64,000 bases of DNA from Williamsia sp. CHRR-6 (GCF_018474015.1 NZ_JAHCSG010000002.1:310001-374000); one strand, 5' to 3'. Counted from the first letter of the stretch, positions 43,173-51,711 are shown. Notes: generated from the sequence alone by a model not told the origin. Made by a program: numbers and translations.

Positions 43173-44420
43173 CTATTTCGCGTTCTGGTCGGCCTTGTTG
43201 AGGATCAGGTACTGCGCGGTGGCCAACTGCTGCGTGGTTTTCGGGTCGGCGTCGTAGACCACGGCCACGTAGCGGCCGTTGAGTACGTAGCAGCCGTTGC
43301 GTGAGCCTGCCTGGGTCTTCAGGGACAGGCACGACACCGACGACACCCCAGGCGGTGGTGGAACCTCCTCATAGCCGGCCTGTTTGTCCGAGGCGATCAG
43401 GCCGTCGCGCAACTCCACGGCTTTGAGTGGGGTGTCGGCCCGCAGCACGATGCTGCGCCAGAACGCGTTGTACAGCGAGCCTGTTTTCGCCAGCAGTGCC
43501 ACCGTTCCCTGCGGATCGGTGAACAGGGTGGCCATCCCGCGTACGCCGTACACCGCCCGGGTGGTGCCCAGCATCGACCGGCTGTCGGTGTCGGCGGGGA
43601 TGGCATAGATCAGGATGTTGTTCTGGTCGATCTTCACCCGGGCCGGCACGTTCGGATTCGACACGGTCGCAGGGAATTTGGCGATGAATGGCGCCTGCAT
43701 GCGCACGGCTCGATCGATCTGGGCGGGCAGCTCGGCCCGCCGCGCGGTACTGGTCGCCACGATGGTGTAGAAGGCGTAGGGACCGAAGGAGGTGAACGCC
43801 GTCATCGTCGTCAACCCGGCCCCTTCGATCGTGGTCGACGTGCTGGCCAGCGTGTTCGGCAGACCCGGCAGCGGTACCGGTGTCTCAGGGGTGAGGCCGG
43901 TCGACGGCGATCGCAGCGATGCCCCGAACATCGCGCGGGCAGCTGCGGCCGCACCGGCTGATGTCGTATAGCGCAACACCATGTGGGTGATGCCGGTGGC
44001 GTCGGGATCGTTCGTGCCGTCGCCGGGTGTGCGACCCGACACCACGAAGCCGGCCAGGAACCTCGAGTTGGGTCCGTCCACCGCATCTGCGATGGCGGTG
44101 TTGTTGCGGAACACCCGCTGGAACGAGTCCCGCCCCCTGATCACCTCACTGGGCGTATCCGATTGGCGCACAGACGAATTGATCTCGAAGGGCAACACGA
44201 TGAACTCGGCCATCCGCTGACCCTCGATGTAGTTCAGCTCCACATCTGGTTGTACGGCGTACCCGAATTGTGGCGACGGGGCGCTGGGAAACCCGCCGGT
44301 GTCGAGTGTGGTGGCGTCTGCGGACTTCGACGATGTGACGCTCTTGCCGTCGACGGTGCTCGCACAACCGGTGGCGACGGCGATCACGGTGAGCAGCGCG
44401 AGCAATCGTCTGGTGTCCAT
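43173..44420 (-). CDS. Secreted lipoprotein of the DUF7373-like family
   Basis: 415 residues. The signal peptide ends with lipobox VATGC (Cys19), so it is anchored outside the cytoplasmic membrane. The mature protein has two similar-sized alpha/beta parts; FGYAVQPDVELNYIEGQRMA and a C-terminal segment with two cysteines (VSCLSLKTQAGSRNGCYVLN) resemble lipoproteins common in Rhodococcus, Nocardia and Gordonia (DUF7373 as I recall). Function unknown. It interrupts the galU-glp-rimJ order on the opposite strand; only 8 bp separate its stop from that of glp. Confidence 0.8.
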   Translation of the reverse strand: MDTRRLLALLTVIAVATGCASTVDGKSVTSSKSADATTLDTGGFPSAPSPQFGYAVQPDVELNYIEGQRMAEFIVLPFEINSSVRQSDTPSEVIRGRDSFQRVFRNNTAIADAVDGPNSRFLAGFVVSGRTPGDGTNDPDATGITHMVLRYTTSAGAAAAARAMFGASLRSPSTGLTPETPVPLPGLPNTLASTSTTIEGAGLTTMTAFTSFGPYAFYTIVATSTARRAELPAQIDRAVRMQAPFIAKFPATVSNPNVPARVKIDQNNILIYAIPADTDSRSMLGTTRAVYGVRGMATLFTDPQGTVALLAKTGSLYNAFWRSIVLRADTPLKAVELRDGLIASDKQAGYEEVPPPPGVSSVSCLSLKTQAGSRNGCYVLNGRYVAVVYDADPKTTQQLATAQYLILNKADQNAK

Positions 44421-44584
44421 TCGTGCTGCCGCTCCCGGTCATCGTTCGATTTGTACGGCTGATGAGGTTAGTCGCCAAGAGGTCTCGCGGAGTCTCACAT
44501 TCTCACCAGCTCTCATCGCTTCAACCGGGTGTCGAGCCCGCCCAGGGTGCCCGCGGGCACCATAGGTCGTAATACGCTGCGCAG

Positions 44585-45250
44585 ATGAGTGGTCGATGGT
44601 GGGGTTCCTCGGGGCGCCACCCTGGGTGGCCTACCCGGCTGGGTCCCGTCGTCACGGCCGCAGGGCAGGTCACGCTGCGGGGTGTGCGGTTGCGCGACGC
44701 CCGCACCTGGAGCGCCCTGCGTATCAAGAATCAGAACACCCTCATCCCGTGGGAACCCACCGGTCATGGTGACTGGCGGGCCCGTCACCATCCCTCGGCG
44801 TGGCCGTCGCTGCACTCGGTGCTGCGGCGTGAGGCCACCGCGGGAACCATGTTGCCTCTGGTCATCGAGGTGAACGGGACGTTCGCGGGCCAGTTGACCA
44901 TCGGCAACATCCAACGTGGAGCGTTGCGTAACGCCTGGATCGGGTACTGGGTGGACGCCGACATGACCGGTCGAGGAGTCGCGACAGCGGCGGTGGCGTT
45001 GGCGGTGGACCATTGCTTCGGGCCGGTGGGCCTGCATCGCCTGGAGGCCACCGTGCAACCAGCCAACGCGGCGTCCAAGGCGGTGCTGAGGAAGGTGGGG
45101 TTCCGGCAGGAAGGACTGCTGGAGCGCTACATGGACATCGACAGCGGTTGGCGGGATCACCTGCTGTTCGCCCTCACCACCGAGGAGATCGTCGGCACCG
45201 CGGTGGACACCCTCATCCGGGCCGGCCGTCTCACACTGCCCGGTCGCTGA
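44585..45250 (+). CDS. rimJ: GNAT-family N-acetyltransferase, RimJ-like
   Basis: 221 residues. The acetyl-CoA site is around MTGRGVATAAVALAVDHCF, with HRLEATVQPANAASKAVLRK and VGFRQEGLLERYM following, as in RimJ/RimL enzymes. The N-terminal QVTLRGVRLRDARTWSALR is the usual start of the fold; the preceding 25 residues are a short extra segment. RimJ-type enzymes acetylate protein N-termini. The gene stands between glp and glpR here and in M. tuberculosis (Rv0995). Confidence 0.9.
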   Translation: MSGRWWGSSGRHPGWPTRLGPVVTAAGQVTLRGVRLRDARTWSALRIKNQNTLIPWEPTGHGDWRARHHPSAWPSLHSVLRREATAGTMLPLVIEVNGTFAGQLTIGNIQRGALRNAWIGYWVDADMTGRGVATAAVALAVDHCFGPVGLHRLEATVQPANAASKAVLRKVGFRQEGLLERYMDIDSGWRDHLLFALTTEEIVGTAVDTLIRAGRLTLPGR

Positions 45251-45392
45251 CCTCCTGCGTCACACGCGTTTCAGTTATCTGGTGGCGGTGTCGGCGCGTC
45301 TGCGCTGGTCCGGGCCCCATGCGCCATAGCCTGATCGACAAGGTCTCGTGTGTCGCGCGAAGACGTCGGATCAGGAGAGGAGAGCATCGGCC

Positions 45393-46439
45393 ATGCCCAA
45401 TTCCGTGCTGTGGGTACTGCTGGTGGCGATCTGGTTGTTCGTCCTGGTGCCGATGGTCATCAAGGATCGTCCCGAAGTGCGCAAGACCACCGAGGCGACC
45501 CTGGCCACGCGGGTGCTCAGCCGTGGCGGGCAGACCATGGCCCGGGCTCGACGGCGGGTGGCCACCGGTCGTCATCCGCATGACGCCGAATGGACGCCGC
45601 CGGTACGCGAGTACCGCAAGCCCGGGGTGTTGATCAACGTCGACGACGACCATTCCGATGTCCAGACCGAGGTGGCCGACGAGGTCACTGAGGCTGATCT
45701 CGATATCGACAGCGGTGTCGACTCGGTGTCGACTGCCGAGGCCGACGCGGCGCCCGAGGCGTCGGATGTTGCCGGTACCGAGGGTGACTCGCCTGGCGAC
45801 GAGATCGATGACAACGTGGTCGCCGAGGTCGATGGCTCGGCTCGTGACGACTCCGACGTCGAGGAATCCGACGGCTACGCCAGCGACAGCCACGACGGCG
45901 ATGTCGACGACAGCGTGGCCGACGATCGGGACGCGGCGGATGACGACTCCGACTACGAGGTGGTCTCCGAGCCGCTGACGCGCCGTGGGCGCGGGGGCTA
46001 CGACCCGGTGGCCGATCAGCGGCGCAGCGAGCGCCGCTACCGCACCCGCCAACGCGTGGTGCTGGCGTTGGCTGCGTTGGCCATCATCGCGCTGGGAGTG
46101 GGTGTGGCCCTGGGTGGTTCGGCATGGGCCGCGCCGGGCGTGGCGGTGGTCGCACTGCTGGGATATCTGGCGTTCCTGCGGCGCACCGTTCGTATCGAGG
46201 AGCGTATCCGGCGCCAGCGCGCGGCCCGAGCGGCCGAGGTGGCGCGCGCCGAGGGGCGGCTGCGCCGTGAGTCGCGCCAGGTGGTGCCTGATCAGATACC
46301 CGACCGTCTGCGTCGACCCGGTGGCGCGGTGGTGTTGGAGATCGACGATGAGCATCCCGTGTTCGAGCATCTGCCGCCGTTCCAGCGCCGTCGCGTGATG
46401 CGTGAGGACGCCGAGTTCAGCCGGGCGGTCGGCGAGTAG
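45393..46439 (+). CDS. glpR: GlpR/SepX-like membrane protein (Glp receptor)
   Basis: 348 residues from ATG 45393 after GAGAGGAG. An N-terminal helix (SVLWVLLVAIWLFVLVPMVI) is followed by a conserved basic region, a very acidic linker of about 130 residues (many Asp, Glu, Ser), then two more helices near residues 226-265 and a basic cytosolic coil. The end DIEHPVFEHLPPFQRRRVM-like segment is conserved in this family. GlpR/SepX localises to the division site and binds Glp. The linker length is probably variable. Confidence 0.85.
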   Translation: MPNSVLWVLLVAIWLFVLVPMVIKDRPEVRKTTEATLATRVLSRGGQTMARARRRVATGRHPHDAEWTPPVREYRKPGVLINVDDDHSDVQTEVADEVTEADLDIDSGVDSVSTAEADAAPEASDVAGTEGDSPGDEIDDNVVAEVDGSARDDSDVEESDGYASDSHDGDVDDSVADDRDAADDDSDYEVVSEPLTRRGRGGYDPVADQRRSERRYRTRQRVVLALAALAIIALGVGVALGGSAWAAPGVAVVALLGYLAFLRRTVRIEERIRRQRAARAAEVARAEGRLRRESRQVVPDQIPDRLRRPGGAVVLEIDDEHPVFEHLPPFQRRRVMREDAEFSRAVGE

Positions 46440-46618
46440 TGATCACGTGGGAGTCGTTGTGCACCAGTGCAATGCGGCTCCCGGAGACTGATGGCGAATG
46501 CTACTGGTGCGCACAGGAACCGCGGGAGGCCAAGCCATCAGCCTGCTCACGTCGATGGCCTCTGAGCTGCCGTTTTCCCCGGCTGCGCGCCCTTTGCTAG
46601 GCTCGTGGAGCTGTACCA

Positions 46619-46691
46619 GGGGCTATAGCGCAGTTGGTAGCGCGTCTCGTTCGCATCGAGAAGGTCAGGGGTTCGATTCCCCTTAGCTCCA
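46619..46691 (+). tRNA. tRNA-Ala (anticodon CGC)
   Basis: 73 bases folding into a full cloverleaf: 7-bp acceptor stem with the G3:U70 pair that marks alanine tRNAs, D arm with GCGC stem, anticodon arm TCTCG/CGAGA with loop TTCGCAT (anticodon CGC at loop positions 3-5), and T arm AGGGG-TTCGATT-CCCCT. CCA is not encoded. Confidence 0.97.
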
Positions 46692-46912
46692 CTCTCAGGC
46701 CACTGCGTTTGCTTGTCGAGCGAGCAGTCCGGCGATTCAGGTTTTGCGTTCTTCCGAGATGTCTTCGACGCCAGCGGACATGCTCGTCGACATGGGCTGA
46801 CCCCCGAACGGACCGCCAACCGCGTTCCGCGGAACGCGGTTCAGGCGGATTGTCATAGGGTGCCGTTAGGCTGCGGCTAGTTGGATCGTCGCAGTTCACG
46901 GGGGGTATTTCA
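46692..46912. other. Gap between tRNA-Ala and the HNH gene
   Basis: 221 bp without a gene. Its right half carries the first palindrome and a probable promoter region; GGGGGG at 46900-46905 is the ribosome-binding site of the HNH gene. Confidence 0.6.
46818..46841. repeat. Perfect 24-bp palindrome upstream of the HNH gene
   Basis: The core CCGCGTTCCGCGGAACGCGG (46820-46839) is a perfect palindrome, extended by AA/TT to 24 bp. The same 20-bp core recurs immediately after the HNH stop. It lies 72 bp before the gene's start. It could be an end of a mobile unit, an operator or part of a terminator. Confidence 0.9.
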
Positions 46913-48307
46913 GTGTCGGTCACCGCGTTGCCAGTGTCACCGTCGGATCTGTTTGATCAGGCGGCGCCGGAGGGGTTGAGTGATCGGGAGTTGACTGATC
47001 GGGTGGTCGGGCATGCCACTCAGATCGCGGCGTTGACGGCCCGGTTCCTGGATCTGTTGCGTGTGTTTGATGAGCGGGGGGTGTGGACGGGGGCTGGTAT
47101 CCGCTCGTGCGCGCACTGGCTGTCGTGGAAGACCGGGTTGTCGTTGCGGACTGCGCAGGATCATCTGCGGATCGCTCACGCACTGACCGAGCTACCACTA
47201 CTGCGTGCGGCGTTCGCGCAGGGCCGCCTGTCGTATTCGAAGGTTCGGGCGGTCACCCGGGTTGCCACCCCCGACCGGGAAACCGAACTGCTGACTGTGG
47301 CGATCTCGGCGACCGCCGCCCAGGTGGAGCGGGTGGTCCGTTCCATCGCCCACATCGACCGCGCCCAGGACGAGTACACGGCCGGGCGGGTCGACTCCTC
47401 AGCCCGCTGGCGGTGGTGTGATGACGGGACCCTGGCGGTGACGATGCGACTGTCCCCGGTCGATGGGGCCCGGTTCCTGGCCGGGGTGGTGCGCAGCGAG
47501 TACGAACGGACCCGCACCACCGGCGACCCCGATGTCCCCATCCCCACCACCACCCGCGACGGCGACGGCGAGGAGGTGGTGGTGGCGGCGAAACCGGATC
47601 TGTGGCGCCATGTTCCCGCCAACATCGCTGATGCGGTGATCGTGATGGCTGATGCCGCCCGCACCGCGATCGCGATGCCGGAGTTCGCGCCCGGCGCCGA
47701 AATCGTCATCCACACCGACAGCGCCACCGATTCCAGCGTCGATGCGCATCTCGATGATGGACCTCCTCTCACGGCCGCCGAGGTAGATGCAGCATCCTGC
47801 GGTGGTTCCACCCGCACCATCGGCCACGCGCCACGCCCGACGAGGGGTGCCCGGCGTGGGGTGGCGTTGACGTTCGGGCGTAAACGCCGTCTCCCGACGC
47901 ATGCGTTGCTGCGGGTGGTGTTCGAACGTGACCGTGGTTGCCGGCATCCGGTGTGTGGCCGTACCCGACACCTACACGCCCACCATGTGCGGTTCTGGCG
48001 TGACGGTGGCACCACCGACCCCGACAACCTGATCATGCTGTGTTCCACCCACCACCAGGCACTGCACCACGGGGTGTTCACCATCGAAGCTCGCGGCAAC
48101 CAACAATTCAGTTTCCACCGCCCCGACGGCACCCTCATCGACACCGCACCCACACTCGCGGTGACCGGAAACTGGTTGCCCAACACCACACTTCATCCCA
48201 CCGCGATCACACCCATCGAACCCGGACCCCTCGACCTGGCCTACACCATCGAAGTCCTCTACGGCATCTGGGACCACACACCATCACGCCACCCGATCGC
48301 CGCCTGA
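46913..48307 (+). CDS. DUF222-HNH endonuclease (13E12 repeat family)
   Basis: 464 residues from GTG 46913. The N-terminal DUF222 domain is helical (ATQIAALTARFLDLLRVFDE, RSCAHWLSWKTGLSLRTAQD, LSYSKVRAVTRVA). The C-terminal HNH nuclease has FERDRGCRHPVCGRTRHLHAHH and later NLIMLCSTHHQALHHG, with paired cysteines and the catalytic His-His, all intact (residues about 335-385). The family is multi-copy in mycobacteria and relatives and is suspected to be mobile; its target is unknown. A palindrome begins at the base after its stop codon. Confidence 0.92.
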   Translation: MSVTALPVSPSDLFDQAAPEGLSDRELTDRVVGHATQIAALTARFLDLLRVFDERGVWTGAGIRSCAHWLSWKTGLSLRTAQDHLRIAHALTELPLLRAAFAQGRLSYSKVRAVTRVATPDRETELLTVAISATAAQVERVVRSIAHIDRAQDEYTAGRVDSSARWRWCDDGTLAVTMRLSPVDGARFLAGVVRSEYERTRTTGDPDVPIPTTTRDGDGEEVVVAAKPDLWRHVPANIADAVIVMADAARTAIAMPEFAPGAEIVIHTDSATDSSVDAHLDDGPPLTAAEVDAASCGGSTRTIGHAPRPTRGARRGVALTFGRKRRLPTHALLRVVFERDRGCRHPVCGRTRHLHAHHVRFWRDGGTTDPDNLIMLCSTHHQALHHGVFTIEARGNQQFSFHRPDGTLIDTAPTLAVTGNWLPNTTLHPTAITPIEPGPLDLAYTIEVLYGIWDHTPSRHPIAA

Positions 48308-48327
48308 CCGCGTTCCGCGGAACGCGG
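48308..48327. repeat. Perfect 20-bp palindrome directly after the HNH stop codon
   Basis: Identical to the palindrome core at 46820-46839 and starts at the base after the TGA at 48305-48307. As a hairpin it has no loop larger than the centre bases, so it is a poor classical terminator but a good cleavage or binding site for a dimeric protein. Confidence 0.9.
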
Positions 48328-48368
48328 CTCGGGTCGAGGCCGGACCGTTTCGGTGCGACCATGGGCTC

Positions 48369-48980
48369 ATGGCATCCCCACCCGAGCAGTCCGCGTCCGA
48401 TCCAGATGCGCCGCCGTCGGGTCCCGACTCGATGCACGTCACGACGTCGGTGGCGCGGCGGGTGGAGCCGGGGCGTGAACACGACTTCGTGGCCTGGACC
48501 GATGCCGGGATCGCCCTGGTGCGAACGTTTCCCGGGTTCCTCGGCGGTGGCTGGCTACGGTCCTCGGCCGACCCCAGCGAGTACTACGTCATCTATCGGT
48601 TCGCCAGTGACTCCGACCGGCAGGCCTGGACGCAGTCACCGGTACGCAAGGCATGGATATCGCGGGGCGAGGGTGTGGCAATCGACCGCGTCGAGCACCG
48701 ACTGTCCGGAGTGGAGGGCTGGTTCGAGCCGCAGTCGACGCTGACCCACGCGGTTCGGGTGATGGGCGCGCCGCCGCCGCGATGGAAACAGGCCATCACC
48801 ATCTGGCTCGGTTTCTTTCCCCTGAGCCTGGCGATCAACTTCGGCGTCATCGCTCACCTCGAGGGTGTCCCGCTGGTGCTGAAAACTCTCATCGCCACGC
48901 TTATCAACACCCCGCTGATGGTGTACCTGGTGTTGCCGTGGATCACAGCGCGACTACGGCGTTGGCTGGACAGCCGCTGA
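48369..48980 (+). CDS. Antibiotic-biosynthesis-monooxygenase (ABM) domain membrane protein
   Basis: 203 residues. Residues about 20-115 form an ABM ferredoxin-like domain (SVARRVEPGREHDFVAWTDA, TFPGFLGGGWLR, EYYVIYRFASDSDRQAW). Two membrane helices follow (AITIWLGFFPLSLAINFGVI and LKTLIATLINTPLMVYLVLP). Proteins of this build are widespread and uncharacterised; ABM domains often monitor or oxidise small molecules or bind haem. It converges with the ABC operon, the gap being filled by tandem repeats. Confidence 0.85.
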   Translation: MASPPEQSASDPDAPPSGPDSMHVTTSVARRVEPGREHDFVAWTDAGIALVRTFPGFLGGGWLRSSADPSEYYVIYRFASDSDRQAWTQSPVRKAWISRGEGVAIDRVEHRLSGVEGWFEPQSTLTHAVRVMGAPPPRWKQAITIWLGFFPLSLAINFGVIAHLEGVPLVLKTLIATLINTPLMVYLVLPWITARLRRWLDSR

Positions 48981-48997
48981 CTGCACGTCAATCGGAT

Positions 48998-49035
48998 TTT
49001 CCGCCCAGCCGACGGGAGTTTCCGCCCAGCCGACG
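48998..49035. repeat. Tandem repeat, 21-bp period, abutting the ABC ATPase stop codon
   Basis: TTTCCGCCCAGCCGACG occurs at 48998-49014 and 49019-49035. The second copy ends at the base before the stop codon of the minus-strand gene. A closely related pair occurs at 63271-63309 in the same kind of place. Confidence 0.9.
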
Positions 49036-50088
49036 TCAGGGGATCACCCAGCAGTGATCTGGTGGAAGGTGCACTCCCACAACGTCACCCACGTGCAGCG
49101 GGGAGTCGTCGGTGACGTCGGCGGTGACCGGTTCACCGTTCACATCGACCACTACCCGTCGGTTGATGCCGATCGGCTCGATGTCGGTGACCGTGCCGTC
49201 GCGCGTGGTCGGGCCTGCGGTGGTGATGCGAACGCGTTCCTGCCGGATCACCAGATGGCCACGCCCGACGATGCGTGGGTGATCGTCGGGCAGCTCCACC
49301 ACACCCAGGCGGCTGTGGTGCCGGTGATCGCGTACCTCACCGGCAATGCTGTTGAGTCCACCCATGATGCGGTGCGCAGCGATCGACTGCGGCCGACGAA
49401 ACGCATCGGTCACCGACGAGAGATGCACCATCACACCGTCATCGAGCAGCCCGATGCGTTCGGCCACCGTGGCGGCCTCGCTCTGATCGTGGGTGACCAC
49501 CACGATCGTCGGCGCCAGCTCTGCGCGTATCCGGCGCAGCAGGTCATACATCTGGGTGCGCAGCGCGGTGTCCAACGCGCTGAACGGCTCGTCCAGCAAC
49601 AGGATTCCCGGGCGCGCGGCCAACGTGCGCGCCAACGCCACCCGCTGCGCCTGTCCACCCGAGAGTTCGCTGCTGCCGCGATCGGCCAGCTCGCCCGCTG
49701 ACACCAGATCCAGGTGGTGGCGTGCGGTGGCCCGAGCGGCGCGCCGCGACGCACCGTTGGCCCGATCAGCGAACGCCACGTTGTCCAGCACCGACAGATG
49801 CGGGAACAGCAGCGGCCGTTGGGTGAGGAAGCCCACCCGGCGGCGTTCGGGTGGCACCGCCGTCATGTCCACCCCGTCGATCACCACGCTGCCGCGCGTG
49901 GGAACATCCACCCCGGCGATGCACCGCAGCGCGGTGCTCTTGCCCGATCCCGAAGGACCCAGCAGCGCAACGCATTCCCCGGCCGACACCGACACGTTCA
50001 GGCCGTCCAGAGCGGGCCGGTCGGTTGCGCGGTGTGCTCGGGTGAGGTCGGTGACCGTCAGGGAGACACCGAGTCTGGTGGCGTTCAC
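49036..50088 (-). CDS. ABC transporter ATP-binding protein (YnjD/ThiQ/FbpC-like)
   Basis: 350 residues from GTG 50088, which overlaps the permease stop as GTGA; a longer upstream reading lies in the wrong frame of the permease. Walker A is GPSGSGKST, the signature ELSGGQAQRVALARTLA, Walker B ILLLDEPFSALD, and the H-loop VVVTHDQSEA. A C-terminal TOBE-like regulatory domain follows (RQERVRITT, HVGDVVGVHLPPDH). It energises the two permeases and lipoprotein encoded just upstream. Confidence 0.93.
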   Translation of the reverse strand: MNATRLGVSLTVTDLTRAHRATDRPALDGLNVSVSAGECVALLGPSGSGKSTALRCIAGVDVPTRGSVVIDGVDMTAVPPERRRVGFLTQRPLLFPHLSVLDNVAFADRANGASRRAARATARHHLDLVSAGELADRGSSELSGGQAQRVALARTLAARPGILLLDEPFSALDTALRTQMYDLLRRIRAELAPTIVVVTHDQSEAATVAERIGLLDDGVMVHLSSVTDAFRRPQSIAAHRIMGGLNSIAGEVRDHRHHSRLGVVELPDDHPRIVGRGHLVIRQERVRITTAGPTTRDGTVTDIEPIGINRRVVVDVNGEPVTADVTDDSPLHVGDVVGVHLPPDHCWVIP

Positions 50089-50885
50089 CGCGCACCCACC
50101 CGGCGCAGCCCGCCGACGGCCACCAACAGCGCCAACGGCGGGATGATCGCGGTCACCGACAGCACCGCAACCACCGAATCGTTGCCCACCCCGGCCGCGT
50201 ATGAGGCGACCAGGATCGGGATGGTGCGCAGTTGGCCACCCCCGACCAACAGGGTCACCACATAGTCGCTCCAGCCGGTGAGGAACGCGAGAAACGTTGC
50301 GGTGGCCAGTGGTCGGGCCATCATCGGCAGCGTCACCCGGGAGAACACCGTCCACCGCCGGGCCCCCAACAACCTGGCCTGGTCCTCGTGGTCGGCACCG
50401 TGCGCGGCAAACCCCAGCCGCATCACCGTGGTCGTGTAGGGGATGGCCAGCACCGCCAGGATCACCACCACCGCCAGCTGCGCAGGGATGCGCGAACGCA
50501 ACACCACGACGTCGAGGCCCAAGGAGATGGCGAACGCCGGAAAGACCAACGGCGCCATCAGGACCGCATAGGTCAGGCGTGGCGCCGGTACCCGACCCCG
50601 CGCCAGAGCCCACCCGGCCGCAGCTCCTACCGGCGTGGCGATGGCGGCCACCGTCAACGCCACCGCCGTCGACGTCACGAACGCCGAGCCCGCTCCGGAA
50701 TCGGCGGCGGTCTGTGCCCCGGCCCATCCCCACTCCTGCGGTAATCGCGCCGGAAAGGGCCACCGATCGGCCACCGACCACAACAGCAGCGGCAGCAGGG
50801 GTGCGGCAAACCAGACGACCAGCAGCGCCCGCAACACCCGGCCTGCCCCGCCGGTGTCGCGCGGCGCGGTGATGCTCACCGCCAC
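50085..50885 (-). CDS. ABC transporter permease (second subunit)
   Basis: 266 residues, about six helices, with the EAA-type coupling loop DHEDQARLLGARRWTVFSRV followed by LPMMARP. Family is the iron/thiamine/polyamine type. Start overlaps the first permease by 10 bases; stop overlaps the ATPase start. Together with the neighbouring subunits it forms the membrane channel of a YnjBCD-like importer. In E. coli YnjC is a single fused permease, whereas here there are two polypeptides. Confidence 0.9.
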   Translation of the reverse strand: MAVSITAPRDTGGAGRVLRALLVVWFAAPLLPLLLWSVADRWPFPARLPQEWGWAGAQTAADSGAGSAFVTSTAVALTVAAIATPVGAAAGWALARGRVPAPRLTYAVLMAPLVFPAFAISLGLDVVVLRSRIPAQLAVVVILAVLAIPYTTTVMRLGFAAHGADHEDQARLLGARRWTVFSRVTLPMMARPLATATFLAFLTGWSDYVVTLLVGGGQLRTIPILVASYAAGVGNDSVVAVLSVTAIIPPLALLVAVGGLRRVGAR

Positions 50886-51703
50886 AACGACGTCCGTCGA
50901 ACCAGTAGCAAGGCCGCCACGATGACACTCGCGGCGAGTGTCATGGTCACCACGGCCAGCGCCGCGGCTTGGGGTCGGGTGGTCAGGTCGATCGATCGGA
51001 ACAGGCGGACCGCGCTGACCGCCAACGGTTCTGGGTAGGGCCGTCCCAACAGCCGGGGCACCTCGTAGGAGCCGACGGTGTAGGCGAAGGCGATGGCCGA
51101 GGTGAGGATCACCGTGGGTGCGGCCAGTGGCAGCGTCACCAACCGAAGCCGGGTACCTGGGCCCGCACCCAGGGACGCGGCCGCCTCATCGAGCGCGCGC
51201 CGCCGACCGGCCAACGCGCCGGTCACCACCACGGCGATGAAAGCGCCTTCCTTCCAGGCATATTCGATGATCACCGCGGCCCACCACCGGCCACCGACCA
51301 GCGGCGGCCACGCCGAGTCGACGCCCAGCCACCGCGGCAGCAGTCCTGAATCCCCTAGCAACAACCCCACAGCGGCAGCGCCGATCAGATGGGGCACGGG
51401 CACCGTCACCGACGCCACCGCCAGCGGGATACGCCGTCCCGAGGTGGCCACGACCGCCACTGTGAAGCCGATCAGCGCGGCCACGACGGTTGCCGCAGTG
51501 GCCACGCCCAGCGAGACGCGCAGGGATGCACCGAGTTCCGGTGCCAGCGCGCGGTATGCCGCCACCCCCGGCGTGGGCCGGCCGATCAGCGGTACCAGGC
51601 CCAGGCTCTGGGCGATGGCGGTGCCCACCGCAGTCCCTATCGTCGCGAGGACCAGCACCACGGCCGGGGCCGCCCACAGCCCACCACGCAGCCGGGCGAC
51701 CAT
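50876..51703 (-). CDS. ABC transporter permease (first subunit)
   Basis: 275 residues from ATG 51703 (MVARLRGGLW), 8 bases after the lipoprotein stop; an earlier start would overlap that gene. About six helices. The coupling loop is ALDEAAASLGAGPGTRLRLV followed by TLPLAAPTV. It is the partner of the second permease. No strong ribosome-binding site is visible, consistent with translational coupling. Confidence 0.88.
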   Translation of the reverse strand: MVARLRGGLWAAPAVVLVLATIGTAVGTAIAQSLGLVPLIGRPTPGVAAYRALAPELGASLRVSLGVATAATVVAALIGFTVAVVATSGRRIPLAVASVTVPVPHLIGAAAVGLLLGDSGLLPRWLGVDSAWPPLVGGRWWAAVIIEYAWKEGAFIAVVVTGALAGRRRALDEAAASLGAGPGTRLRLVTLPLAAPTVILTSAIAFAYTVGSYEVPRLLGRPYPEPLAVSAVRLFRSIDLTTRPQAAALAVVTMTLAASVIVAALLLVRRTSLWR

Positions 51704-51711
51704 CGAGGTAC

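Larger units (their letters stand above)
46820..48327 (+). mobile_element. Putative mobile unit: HNH gene bracketed by identical palindromes
   Basis: Spans from the first 20-bp palindrome core to its exact copy after the gene. DUF222/HNH genes (13E12 type) are multi-copy and scattered in actinobacterial genomes. Identical sequence pieces on each side of one gene suggest that it travels or multiplies as a block. No target-site duplication was recognised, so the boundary is tentative. Confidence 0.45.

Noticed and set aside
46498-46686. Short plus-strand frame running into the tRNA
   Set aside because: It overlaps the tRNA-Ala gene and has no supporting features.
48308-48327. Reading the palindrome after the HNH gene only as a terminator
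   Set aside because: It has no room for a normal loop, no T-run, and an exact copy lies upstream of the gene, which a terminator does not explain.
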